A stretch of 22,848 bases of DNA from JBCBWG01 sp039039985 (GTDB lineage: Bacteria > Pseudomonadota > Alphaproteobacteria > Rhizobiales > Hyphomicrobiaceae): NCBI GenBank assembly GCA_039039985.1, contig JBCCOV010000065.1, positions 1-22,848 on the forward strand. Reading direction: 5' to 3'. The position numbers and the translations under genes are program-made. Positions 7,930 through 15,257 of this stretch are shown here, in pieces (positions within the stretch are counted from its first letter, which is position 1; the number at the start of each line of letters is the position of its first letter). A model generated the notes under the pieces. It did not search any database and was not told the DNA's origin. It saw only the letters and a program-made list of their open reading frames with translations.

Positions 7930-8823
7930 CTAACCGCGCCGCCACCAGTCACCGACCACGCGCCGCTCGGGTAACCCGGGCACATCAACGTCGACCGCAA
8001 ACACGGCGCCTGCGAGTGGCTGGCGCTCGCGACCGGCCTTCGATAAGCCCTCCCACGCACTGGTCACGAACAGTGTCGTCAGGTCGGGCCCGCCAAATGC
8101 CGGGCATGTTATTTGCGTCACCGGAAACTCGATCGCCCGGTCGAACTCGCCATTCGGCGCATAGCGGGCGACGCGACCACTGCCCCACTGCGCGTTCCAC
8201 ACGTAGCCGGCCGAGTCGACAGTTGCACCGTCCGGGTTCAGCCCTTCACGCGACAAGTCGACGAACAGCTCCCAAGGACCGGTCGGAGCCGCGGTCTCAG
8301 GGTCGATCGTACATGTGAGGATACGTTGCTCCGGCGTATCGCAGACGTACGCGCGCGTGCCGTCCGGAGAAAAACAGGTCGCATTCGGTATCGTCAACGG
8401 CTCACGTAGTACGGACGTCTGACCATCGACAATGTGATAGAGCCGACCGGCATTCGGTTGATGCCGGCGGCTCATCGTGCCTAACCAGATTGACCCGCCA
8501 GGCGCGACACGGCCATCGTTCGCGCGCGTTTCCATACGATCGGACTCGACCTCAACAATGCGCCGCTGTGTTCCGCTGGCCAGATCCAACGCATAGATCC
8601 CATCCGCGGTCGCGGCCAAAACATCGTCGCCATCCGTCGGAAAAATCGCCGAGACCGGCTCCGAGAAAAGATAGGTGTTAGTAATCCCAACGCCGGGCAG
8701 TCCCACATACACTGTACGACCAAGTATATCGCACCACGCGAGTCCAAGCTTGTCGCCGAGCCACACCGGGCCTTCGCCCAACTTGTTTCTCACGTCGAAC
8801 GCAACCGCCACGTTAGCGGACAT
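7930..8823 (-). CDS. SMP-30/gluconolactonase-family lactonase, probable xylonolactonase
   Basis: This cytoplasmic six-bladed propeller lactonase has 297 aa, the usual length. The expected metal and active-site residues are present: Glu17 (KLGEGPVW), Asn102 (RANDGR), Asn147 (IPNATCFSPDG) and Asp198 (NPDGATVD). It diverges from a xylose dehydrogenase gene, so hydrolysis of D-xylono-lactone to D-xylonate (the XylC role in Caulobacter) is the best-supported job. Gluconolactone or arabinonolactone are alternatives the family cannot exclude. GAGGTAGG precedes ATG 8823. A candidate promoter and operator lie upstream. It converges with the FG-GAP gene across 61 bp. Confidence 0.88.
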   Translation of the reverse strand: MSANVAVAFDVRNKLGEGPVWLGDKLGLAWCDILGRTVYVGLPGVGITNTYLFSEPVSAIFPTDGDDVLAATADGIYALDLASGTQRRIVEVESDRMETRANDGRVAPGGSIWLGTMSRRHQPNAGRLYHIVDGQTSVLREPLTIPNATCFSPDGTRAYVCDTPEQRILTCTIDPETAAPTGPWELFVDLSREGLNPDGATVDSAGYVWNAQWGSGRVARYAPNGEFDRAIEFPVTQITCPAFGGPDLTTLFVTSAWEGLSKAGRERQPLAGAVFAVDVDVPGLPERRVVGDWWRRG

Positions 8824-8886
8824 TGGCCTACCTCATCGCACGGCAGAGTGGGGTACAAGCGGTCGCGACGCCGACCGCATGAACGA

Positions 8887-8911
8887 AATTAATTTGACTG
8901 GCGAACTAATT
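8887..8911. promoter_or_regulatory. Second candidate ROK-repressor operator, lactonase/xylB intergenic region
   Basis: The halves AATTAATTTG and CGAACTAATT flank the 5-bp spacer actgg; 8 of 10 positions are complementary and both mismatches are transitions. The inner YG-N5-CR core and AT-rich outer arms match the site at 3391-3415. The TTAGTT-like half also resembles operators of Bacillus ROK-type XylR. It overlaps the candidate lactonase -10 and spacer, and a TTGACT that could serve xylB. Confidence 0.55.
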
Positions 8912-8919
8912 CTTGTCCA
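8891..8919 (-). promoter_or_regulatory. Candidate promoter of the lactonase gene
   Basis: The minus strand shows TGGACA (8914-8919), a 17-bp spacer and CAAATT (8891-8896), the same layout and a near-identical -10 to the xylF promoter. The inverted repeat at 8887-8911 covers it. For xylB on the plus strand, TTGCTG-N17-TAACAC (from about 8931) is a weak alternative promoter. Confidence 0.4.
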
Positions 8920-9072
8920 GCTGTCTCCGGCTTGCTGTGATCACTGGCTCTACGTAACACGCTAGCGTTGGCCGAATTATGTAGCCTGGCGCCGAAACGG
9001 AACGAAGCGGCCGGTCCGGCAGCGCCAGATAATCGGACGTCACGCGTGTTCACGCGCGGAAGGGAGGGTTTC

Positions 9073-9828
9073 ATGAGCGGCGCAGTCTATCCAAGCCTAA
9101 AGAACCGTACAGTCCTGATCACGGGCGGCGCATCCGGTATCGGCGAAGCTATTGTACGTGCGTTTGCAGAGCAAGGGGCACATGTTGGATTTCTCGACAT
9201 CGATGAGGCGGCAGCGCGCGAACTGACGGCGGCGCTCCCCGATCGCAAAGTGGTGTTCGAGCATTGCGACCTCCGCGATGTTGCGGCCCTTCAAACAGCG
9301 ATCGAAAACGTCCGCGCGCAGATCGGACCGATTACGATCCTGATTAATAACGCCGCGCGTGACGATCGCCACTCAATCGAAAGTGTGACGTCCGACTACT
9401 GGGACGAGCGCATTGCGATCAACCTGAAACATCAGTTCTTTGCAGCACAAGCGGTGGCACCGGACATGCGAGCGGCCGGTGGCGGCGCAATCGTCAATAT
9501 GGGATCGGTGAGCTGGGTGATCGGCCAAGGCGGCATGCCCTGCTATACGACGTCAAAGTCTGCGATCCAGGGCCTGACACGCGGGCTGGCCCGCGACCTC
9601 GGCCCGGACAATATCCGCGTGAACTCCATCCTGCCGGGCTGGATCATGACGCAACGCCAGATTGACCTGTGGCTCACACCCGAAGGCGAACGGGAACTGA
9701 TGGCGCGCCAGTGCGTGAAGCGCAAGCTGGTGCCCGACGATATTGCGAAGGTCGTCATGTTCTTTGCGTCAGATGAAGCCGGGGCCTGTTCGAACCAAAG
9801 CTACATTGTCGACGGCGGCTGGGTCTAG
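9073..9828 (+). CDS. xylB: D-xylose 1-dehydrogenase, SDR family (XylB-like)
   Basis: This enzyme should oxidise D-xylose to D-xylonolactone with NAD+ in the oxidative xylose pathway. ATG 9073 has AGGGAGGG just upstream and gives 251 aa, the classical SDR length; an earlier in-frame ATG at 8968 lacks this and adds an unusual tail. Motifs are TGGASGIG at 17-24, Asp42 after beta-2 (NAD preference), NNA at 92-94, Asn117, Ser145, Tyr158 and Lys162. The stretch RDDRHSIESVTSDYWDERI and the N-terminal YPSLK resemble Caulobacter XylB closely, more than generic SDRs. It is followed 40 bp later by aldose 1-epimerase, and divergent from a lactonase. Related L-arabinose or galactose dehydrogenase activity remains possible. 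Confidence 0.88.
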   Translation: MSGAVYPSLKNRTVLITGGASGIGEAIVRAFAEQGAHVGFLDIDEAAARELTAALPDRKVVFEHCDLRDVAALQTAIENVRAQIGPITILINNAARDDRHSIESVTSDYWDERIAINLKHQFFAAQAVAPDMRAAGGGAIVNMGSVSWVIGQGGMPCYTTSKSAIQGLTRGLARDLGPDNIRVNSILPGWIMTQRQIDLWLTPEGERELMARQCVKRKLVPDDIAKVVMFFASDEAGACSNQSYIVDGGWV

Positions 9829-9868
9829 TCTCACACGCGACGAACATCGCGCGCGCAAAGGCGTTGAC

Positions 9869-10756
9869 ATGCAGATCGAACGACTTGTCGCAGGTCAGCA
9901 CGAGCTTGCTGTTACACCTGAGATTGGCGCAGGGCTAGCCTGGCTGAAAACCAGGGACGGCAACGGGACTGACTGGCATTGGCTGCGCCAGACGCCTTCC
10001 GCCAATCGTCCTACCCCGCGAGACCTCGGCCTGTTTCTGTTGGCGCCGTTTTCCAACCGCATCGCTAACGCCCGGTTTCGGCTGCGGGATCGCGATATTC
10101 AGCTATCCGCAAATTTCCCGCCGGAGCATCACGCCATCCACGGCGTCGCATGGTCGTCCGCCTGGCAACTCGACTCCAAGACCGAACGCGTCATGCAGCT
10201 CTCTCTCGTATGTGACGATCACCCTGTCTGGCCATGGCAGATGCGCATGGAGGTCGCATACGAACTTGACGAGACCGGCTTGTCGATCCGGCTCGGCGTA
10301 ACGAATCTCGATTCAACGAAAATGCCATGTGGACTGGGCATCCACCCATACTTCCCGAGAACGGACGGCGTCTCGGTCTTCACGCAAGCCGCAGCCATCG
10401 TCCGCAACGACGACCAGATGGTTCCGACCGGGCTGGATAAAGATCACAGCGCGCTTAATACGTTGCGTGATGGCCATCCGCTGCCGGTCGGGCTCGATAA
10501 TGGGCTGTTCCAGTGGTCAGGCTCTGCCACGATACACTGGCCGGAGCCCGGTCGCTCACTCCGTCTCGAAGTTGTGCCCACATACAAGTGGGCCGTGGTT
10601 TTCACGCCGCGCAACGCTCTCTACTTCTGCTTCGAGCCCGTGAGCCATCAAACCAACGCGCATAACGGTGCGCTACCCGGCGTAGACGACACTGGCCTGA
10701 TCTGGCTTCGGCCGCGCGAGAGTCAGTCGGCCACGTTCCGGCTGGACTTGAACTGA
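9869..10756 (+). CDS. Aldose 1-epimerase (mutarotase)
   Basis: This galactose-mutarotase-like protein interconverts alpha and beta anomers of the sugar, here presumably xylose, feeding the dehydrogenase that uses one anomer. The catalytic set is visible: Asn63-Arg64 (FSNRI), His91 (HHAIHG), general acid His159 (GLGIHPYF) and general base Glu256 (CFEPVSH). ATG 9869 follows AAAGG by 7 nt and yields 295 aa. A longer open frame from 9743 overlaps xylB and has no support. It is spaced 40 bp from xylB and likely in the same transcript. The family call is secure; the substrate is inferred from context. It resembles the GalM subgroup found in proteobacterial sugar-oxidation clusters rather than the longer E. 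coli GalM. Confidence 0.87.
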   Translation: MQIERLVAGQHELAVTPEIGAGLAWLKTRDGNGTDWHWLRQTPSANRPTPRDLGLFLLAPFSNRIANARFRLRDRDIQLSANFPPEHHAIHGVAWSSAWQLDSKTERVMQLSLVCDDHPVWPWQMRMEVAYELDETGLSIRLGVTNLDSTKMPCGLGIHPYFPRTDGVSVFTQAAAIVRNDDQMVPTGLDKDHSALNTLRDGHPLPVGLDNGLFQWSGSATIHWPEPGRSLRLEVVPTYKWAVVFTPRNALYFCFEPVSHQTNAHNGALPGVDDTGLIWLRPRESQSATFRLDLN

Positions 10757-10777
10757 GAACCCGAAAATCCCGATTGA

Positions 10778-10933
10778 TCACCGCAGCCGCGACGTATCAA
10801 CGAACCAGCCACGCGCCGCAAGGCCGGTCGTATTGGTGTAGACGCCCTGGCGTGCCTCCCGCCCAATCAGAACGAGAAATGCCGCATAGGCGGGCAGAAA
10901 TCCGCAAAGAAAGCCTGCGATCATTGTCATCAT
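10778..10933 (-). CDS. Candidate small membrane protein, 51 aa, unknown function
   Basis: A 51-codon frame starts at the ATG ATG pair (10933/10930) and ends with TGA at 10778-10780. It encodes one hydrophobic segment (about residues 2-23, IAGFLCGFLPAYAAFLVLIG) followed by a basic, polar tail containing GREARQGVYTNTTG and RGWFVD. The hydrophobic-then-amphipathic layout and balanced codon use look like a real small protein, but there is no clear Shine-Dalgarno and the frame continues open upstream without a normal start. I do not recognise a family. It converges with the epimerase gene. It could also be the 3' remnant of a longer gene. Confidence 0.4.
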   Translation of the reverse strand: MMTMIAGFLCGFLPAYAAFLVLIGREARQGVYTNTTGLAARGWFVDTSRLR

Positions 10934-11190
10934 GTCGACGATAACGACCGACCGGCAACTCCGGATCAGCCGCGCGTGACTGTTGCGACGAACGGACCGG
11001 CGCGCGAGCCCAGACCGAAGCGTCTACTCCCGACCCAGGACGTCTGAACCCAACATCCAAATTGAGATTGCCGCGTATATTGCCAGAGCACCCCACCCTT
11101 AGGATCCTTGAACCAGACGACCGCATCGGGCTGCCACCCATATCGTCTAAACCATCCGCATCCGTAAGCGGCGACGCATGACAAACTGCG
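10934..11190. other. Gap with one weak minus-strand ORF (10966-11184)
   Basis: No gene is firmly supported here. On the minus strand a 72-codon frame from TTG 11184 to TGA 10966 encodes an aromatic-rich peptide with QPDAVVWFKDPKGGVLWQY and a Gly-rich end. It has a rare start and no family I recognise, so it may be a chance frame. No terminator or tRNA is evident. Upstream sequence of the glycosyltransferase has no clear Shine-Dalgarno or promoter. Confidence 0.25.
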
Positions 11191-11892
11191 ATGACCGACG
11201 ACATAGCCGTTATCGTCCCAACCTGGAACGAAGCCGACAATCTCGATCAACTGCTGCCGTTGCTGATTGCAGACGCGTTCGCGGAGATCATCGTTGTCGA
11301 CTGCGGAAGCGACGACGGAACGGACAAGACGGTTTCGCGCTATGCGCCGCATGTTCAGTTGATCCAGTCGAACAAGGGCCGCGGACAACAATTGGCTGCC
11401 GGTGTCACCGCCTCCACTGCGCCAATCCTGTTGTTTCTGCATGCCGATACACGACTGCCGCCAGCGGCCAGCACCGTAATCCGGCAAACGCTCGACAAAC
11501 CAGGTACGGCTGCCGGATGTTTCAGACTGTCATTTGACCAACCCGGCAAACTCCTATCCGTTTTCGCTTGGCTCACACGCTTCGAGTCGCCGTTTACGAC
11601 ATTCGGTGACCAGGCCTTCTTTATGCGTCGCCAGACACTGAACAACGCGGGCGGTGTACCTGAAATTGCGCTCTTCGAGGACGTCGAACTCCGGCGTCGC
11701 TTGCGCCGTCAAGGGCGCTTCCAGAAGGTCGAGCCCCGCGTCACCACGTCTGCTCGCCGGTTTCGGAAGGTTGGGGTCATGAGAACCCAGGTTCAAAACG
11801 CGTGGTTCCTGGCCCAGTACCTTTGCGGGCGAGAACCATCAAAGCTCGCAACACGCTATCGAACGCGGCCGCGTTCCCGCTTCCACACGTGA
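11191..11892 (+). CDS. Family 2 glycosyltransferase, TIGR04283 type
   Basis: This 233-aa GT-A fold protein has the N-terminal VIVPTWNEADNL motif, the nucleotide-binding VVDCGSDDGT with Asp37, the metal-binding HADTRLP (residues 84-90), FGDQAFFMRR and FEDVEL, the order seen in the small TIGR04283 subfamily named for arsenosugar biosynthesis. No transmembrane anchor is visible, so it is probably cytoplasmic. The partners usually cited for that pathway (a radical SAM ArsS protein and others) are absent from this window, so the substrate is open. The C-terminus is strongly basic. ATG 11191 is the first start consistent with the family N-terminus; its ribosome site is poor. It converges with the permease gene across 37 bp. 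Confidence 0.85.
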   Translation: MTDDIAVIVPTWNEADNLDQLLPLLIADAFAEIIVVDCGSDDGTDKTVSRYAPHVQLIQSNKGRGQQLAAGVTASTAPILLFLHADTRLPPAASTVIRQTLDKPGTAAGCFRLSFDQPGKLLSVFAWLTRFESPFTTFGDQAFFMRRQTLNNAGGVPEIALFEDVELRRRLRRQGRFQKVEPRVTTSARRFRKVGVMRTQVQNAWFLAQYLCGREPSKLATRYRTRPRSRFHT

Positions 11893-11929
11893 CGCGCCTC
11901 AGATGCACCAGACCCAATAGGTCAACACC

Positions 11930-13192
11930 TCAGGTTCGCACGGTCATGCCATCTGCGAGCGAGAGGCGGTAGGCCCGCCACGCCGGCAACAGGCCAGCAA
12001 CGATCCCGCCGACGATGATTGCCGCAAGCATACCAAGCTCGATCATCGATAATGGCTTGATCTCAAGGAAGATGCCGTAGGATCGGTCGATCATGGGTTG
12101 CCCGATAACAAGGCCCAAGTAGACCAGTGCCGTGCCAAGCAGAACACCGGCGGTTGTGAGTATCGCCGCCTCGGACACCAGCAATCCGAGAACGGTGCGC
12201 GGGCCAGCGCCAACCGAGCGCAAAATCGCAATCTCGCGCCGACGTTCGTTCAAGGTCGCAAGGATCATCGTCATCATGCCAAGAAGCGACGTCACAACCA
12301 CCATAAACGAGACGCTCAGGAGCGCCGTTTCCGCGGTCCCGACAAGCCCCCACATCTCATACAGCGTCAAGCCGGGTAACGCTGCAGTCAGCGGCTCGCG
12401 TCGATAGTCATTAACAAACCGCTGCACCTGAAACAGAGCGAGCCGTGACTTCAGGCCGATCATCGCTGCCGTAATCGCCTTCGGCCGCAACGGCAAGCGG
12501 CGGACTTGATCTGCGGTGAGGGCAATACCGCCCTGGCGGGGCGCGCCATCCTGCCAGTTGATGTGAATGGCCTCGATCGCCTCCAGGCTGACGAACACAC
12601 TCCGGTCCACTGGCGTCCCGGTTTTCGCCAGCACGCCGGATATACGAAACGGCATGTCTGCGTGGTCAAGCGTCTGAAGCGCACCGATACCATGGGCGAC
12701 AACAATCTTTTGGCCGAGCTTGTATTGAAGCTCTCGCGCGACATCCGAGCCGACGACCGCATCAAAGAGATCCACAAAAGGTCTGCCGCTGACGAACGCA
12801 ACCTGTCGCGTCTTACGAAAACGATAATGCTCGAAGAAATCCTTCGATGTCCCGACGACGCGAAACCCACGATGGCTGTCACCCAATGAGATCGGCACGG
12901 ACCATGCCACCTCATTGCGCGAGATCACATCCTGATAGCTACGCCACGTGACGTTGTTGGTCGCATTGCCAATGTGAAAAACCGAATACAGCAACAGTTG
13001 AATATGGCCGGTACGCGCACCGACGATCAGATCAACACCCGATATCGTGTTTGCAAAACTTGCGCGTGCGCTGTTGCGGATTTTCTCAACGCCCAACAGC
13101 AATATCACGCTGAGCGCAATCGCAAACACCGTGAGAAGTGCCGTAACCCATCGGTTACGCAAGGATTGGATGGCCAGGCGCAGCACCGTCAT
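11930..13192 (-). CDS. FtsX/MacB-type ABC permease of the zinc-linked transporter
   Basis: The 420-aa membrane protein has the FtsX layout: one transmembrane helix near residues 15-38, a periplasmic domain of about 240 residues, then three C-terminal helices, with the cytoplasmic NERRREIAILRSVGAGPRTV coupling segment between the second and third. ATG 13192 overlaps the stop of the ATPase gene as ATGA, so the two are translationally coupled. Context with Zur and a His-rich DUF2796 protein points to the ABC system found in Zur regulons (the Vibrio ZrgABCDE system is the named example). Proteins of this fold usually move or handle lipoproteins or perform mechanotransmission rather than import ions, so the exact zinc role is unclear. 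Confidence 0.87.
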   Translation of the reverse strand: MTVLRLAIQSLRNRWVTALLTVFAIALSVILLLGVEKIRNSARASFANTISGVDLIVGARTGHIQLLLYSVFHIGNATNNVTWRSYQDVISRNEVAWSVPISLGDSHRGFRVVGTSKDFFEHYRFRKTRQVAFVSGRPFVDLFDAVVGSDVARELQYKLGQKIVVAHGIGALQTLDHADMPFRISGVLAKTGTPVDRSVFVSLEAIEAIHINWQDGAPRQGGIALTADQVRRLPLRPKAITAAMIGLKSRLALFQVQRFVNDYRREPLTAALPGLTLYEMWGLVGTAETALLSVSFMVVVTSLLGMMTMILATLNERRREIAILRSVGAGPRTVLGLLVSEAAILTTAGVLLGTALVYLGLVIGQPMIDRSYGIFLEIKPLSMIELGMLAAIIVGGIVAGLLPAWRAYRLSLADGMTVRT

Positions 13193-13929
13193 GCTGCCAC
13201 CGTGCGTTCGCCAGCTTCGCCGGTCTCGTCAACACGCCGCACGGTGATCAGATCTTGCAGGTCAATGACACGGTCAAACCGCTCCGCCAACCGCTCGTCG
13301 TGGCTGACCATCAGCAGCGTTGCTTGCGTGGCGGCAAGCTGCTCGAAGATGAGATCCAGGAACCGATCTTGCGCCACGCGATCAAGTGCTGAGGTCGGCT
13401 CATCGGCGATCACAAGCTCCGGCGACCCGATCAAGGCGCGAGCGACAGCAACGCGCTGCTGTTGCCCGATACTGAGGTCGCTCGCTGGCATGCCCGCCGG
13501 TAGGTCTCCAAGGCCGAGGGCCGAAAGCAGGCGCCGCGCATCGTCGGACGCTTGATGACCGTTGGCGCGGACTCGCGTCAGCCGCTCCGGCGCAAAGCTG
13601 AGCGGCAACAGGACGTTGTCCACCAACGAACCATACGGGAGAAGGTTGAACTGTTGAAACACGACACCGATGTGTTCGGCGCGAAAGCGATCGCGCTGGA
13701 CATCCGAAAGCTGGACGATGTCGGTTCCCAATATGGAAATCTTACCGGCTTGCGGCCGGACGATACCGCAAATCAGACTCAGCAGTGTCGACTTGCCGCT
13801 GCCAGACGGGCCAACCAAAAAGACGCGCGAGCCAACTTCAACTTCAAGCTTTGCAACCTCAAGCCGAAAAGCCCGCGCGCTAGGCCACGTGAAATCAACG
13901 TTCGAAATGTCGATCAGCGCATGTGACAT
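13189..13929 (-). CDS. ABC transporter ATP-binding protein (LolD/MacB type), zinc-linked
   Basis: This 246-aa ATPase should pair with the FtsX-type permease encoded immediately downstream. Walker A is GPSGSGKS (residues 40-47), the Q-loop is VVFQQFNLL (91-97), Walker B is LVIADE (172-177) and the H-loop is His210. The signature reads LSIGQQQR (152-159): Ile replaces the usual first Gly of LSGGQ, a deviation that may affect ATPase coupling. The FQQFNLLP segment and overall length fit the LolD/MacB branch. It begins about 80 bp after the His-rich gene and is probably in the same transcript. No separate promoter is evident in that gap. Confidence 0.9.
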   Translation of the reverse strand: MSHALIDISNVDFTWPSARAFRLEVAKLEVEVGSRVFLVGPSGSGKSTLLSLICGIVRPQAGKISILGTDIVQLSDVQRDRFRAEHIGVVFQQFNLLPYGSLVDNVLLPLSFAPERLTRVRANGHQASDDARRLLSALGLGDLPAGMPASDLSIGQQQRVAVARALIGSPELVIADEPTSALDRVAQDRFLDLIFEQLAATQATLLMVSHDERLAERFDRVIDLQDLITVRRVDETGEAGERTVAA

Positions 13930-14010
13930 GCCGAACGCAGCCGTAGATTCGCCAAGTTAATGGATGCCGTGAATCACGCAAAACAAGTCTCAGCACGAAT
14001 GACCTGAGTG

Positions 14011-14640
14011 TCAGATAACGCCGCCCAGGTTCAGTGTCGATGCCTTGCGTGAGGCTTCAAACTTCATTTGCCCTTTTGTGCCCGCAACGCTGACATCCAA
14101 CTCTTCCGAGTTCTTGAACACTTTAAAGAAGGCAAACTCGATTGATGTCATCTTTTCCGGTGCACTGCAAGCCAGCGTATATTTAACGTGAAACTCCGAA
14201 TGGACGTCTTCTGCGGACTTTTCTTTCTTGCCGTGGCTATGGCCATGCGAATGACCGTGTGAATGACCATGCCCTTCACCGATCTCGCCTTCGGACTCAA
14301 CCGACGCTTTCGTCACCTTACATCCGGCTGCTGCGGCCGGGATAAACAGCTTCAGCGGATCTGCCAGCGTCTTCTCGGCAGACTCAACCGCAGCCTTTTG
14401 CTTTTTCGTCTTCGGCGCGTGCTCAAAACCGACAATGTCGTGCGCCGGGATCTCAAGTTCCATCGCGACGGTTTTACCCTCGATCGCAATGCTCAATTTG
14501 CCATGCCCATGCTCGTGGGCGCCGAGCTGCGTCGTCTTTTCGTCGTGCTTGTGCGAATGCCCATGGTCATGCTTCCCGCCAGCATGCGCGCCGGACACAA
14601 GCAAAAGTGAAAATGCGACCGTCACGAAAGTGCGTTGCAT
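14011..14640 (-). CDS. Histidine-rich periplasmic zinc-binding protein, DUF2796 (ZrgA-like)
   Basis: The 209-aa protein has a signal peptide ending near AHA-20, a His-rich N-terminus (residues 24-32), the conserved AHEHGHGKL block (41-49), and a Gly-His-Ser repeat loop (about 123-137) with seven His residues. Cys107 and a later Cys (YTLACSAPEK) could form a disulfide. This layout is the DUF2796 family, of which Vibrio ZrgA is a Zur-regulated member. It probably binds zinc in the periplasm and passes it to, or works with, the ABC transporter encoded downstream. A Zur-box-like site overlaps its -10, and AGGAT lies 7-8 nt before ATG 14640. The His-rich repeat is coded by slightly varied codons, so it is not a recent exact expansion. 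Confidence 0.88.
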   Translation of the reverse strand: MQRTFVTVAFSLLLVSGAHAGGKHDHGHSHKHDEKTTQLGAHEHGHGKLSIAIEGKTVAMELEIPAHDIVGFEHAPKTKKQKAAVESAEKTLADPLKLFIPAAAAGCKVTKASVESEGEIGEGHGHSHGHSHGHSHGKKEKSAEDVHSEFHVKYTLACSAPEKMTSIEFAFFKVFKNSEELDVSVAGTKGQMKFEASRKASTLNLGGVI

Positions 14641-14674
14641 CGGTAGATCCTCGACTATTGTCCCCGGATGCCGG

Positions 14675-14689
14675 TGTTATGATATAACA
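14675..14689. promoter_or_regulatory. Zur box upstream of the DUF2796 gene
   Basis: TGTTAT-GAT-ATAACA is a perfect 6+6 inverted repeat close to the Zur-box pattern of alpha- and gammaproteobacteria (TGTTATA-N-TATAACA). It overlaps the -10 of the candidate promoter at 14676-14704 and lies between zur and the gene it would control. Zinc-loaded Zur should block transcription here. Confidence 0.7.
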
Positions 14690-14704
14690 TTGAGACTCAA
14701 TCAA
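14676..14704 (-). promoter_or_regulatory. Candidate promoter of the DUF2796-ABC operon
   Basis: On the minus strand, TTGATT (14699-14704), a 17-bp spacer and CATAAC (14676-14681) form a moderate sigma-70-like promoter about 35 bp upstream of the DUF2796 start. The Zur box covers the -10. Confidence 0.45.
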
Positions 14705-14767
14705 GGACTGAATGCCGTCCCTGATATCGCCGTTCGATGTGCGCCCGCCCGAGTTACGGTGGGCACC

Positions 14768-15163
14768 TCAGTCATCGGCTTCGCAAGCGTCACACCGGCC
14801 AGAAATCTCGATATTCATGCGCTGGACTTTAAAACCTTGATCTTTCGCTTCTCTAAGTAGCGAGGTCTGGAGCCCTTCGGTCTCGACTTCAATCGTGCGC
14901 TTACAATCATTGCATATCATGAACGCGGCGGGCTCAACGTGCGGCTCGTGTTCGCAAACAACGAACGCATTAAGGCTCTCGATCCGATGCACACGTCCAG
15001 AGTCCATGAGTTTGCCAAGCGCGCGATAAACAGTCAGCGGCGCCCGAACCCCTTGCTCCCGGACGCCGTCCGCATCGAGGATCTGGTACGCGCTCATCGG
15101 CCTCTTGGCCTGCGCAAGCACGGCCAAAACAATCTTCTCGTTCCTGCTCAACTCACGCGGCAT
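14768..15163 (-). CDS. zur: Zinc uptake regulator Zur (Fur family)
   Basis: The 131-aa Fur-family repressor has an N-terminal winged helix (about residues 5-65, with APLTVYRALGKLMDSGRVHR as recognition region) and a C-terminal metal and dimer domain. The structural zinc site is complete: Cys84 and Cys87 (ICNDC), Cys124 and Cys127 (CDAC). Cys70, His72 and His75 are likely sensor ligands. The segment IESLNAFVVC is characteristic of Zur rather than Fur or PerR. GGGAG lies about 9 nt before ATG 15163. It is upstream of and co-directional with the DUF2796-ABC genes, with a Zur box between. I see no matching box in front of zur itself, so autoregulation is not supported by this sequence. Confidence 0.92.
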   Translation of the reverse strand: MPRELSRNEKIVLAVLAQAKRPMSAYQILDADGVREQGVRAPLTVYRALGKLMDSGRVHRIESLNAFVVCEHEPHVEPAAFMICNDCKRTIEVETEGLQTSLLREAKDQGFKVQRMNIEISGRCDACEADD

Positions 15164-15257
15164 GCCGGCCGGCTCCCACAGTCCGAAATACAGGGATCAT
15201 CATAGCATAGGATGATGGACAGATTCGCTCTATCACGCGGTCGTCTCACCGGCGCGG

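Noticed and set aside
14220..14280. Short repeated DNA pattern that could suggest a CRISPR or microsatellite
   Set aside because: The repeats are in-frame Gly-His-Ser codons of the His-rich loop, with no spacer structure.
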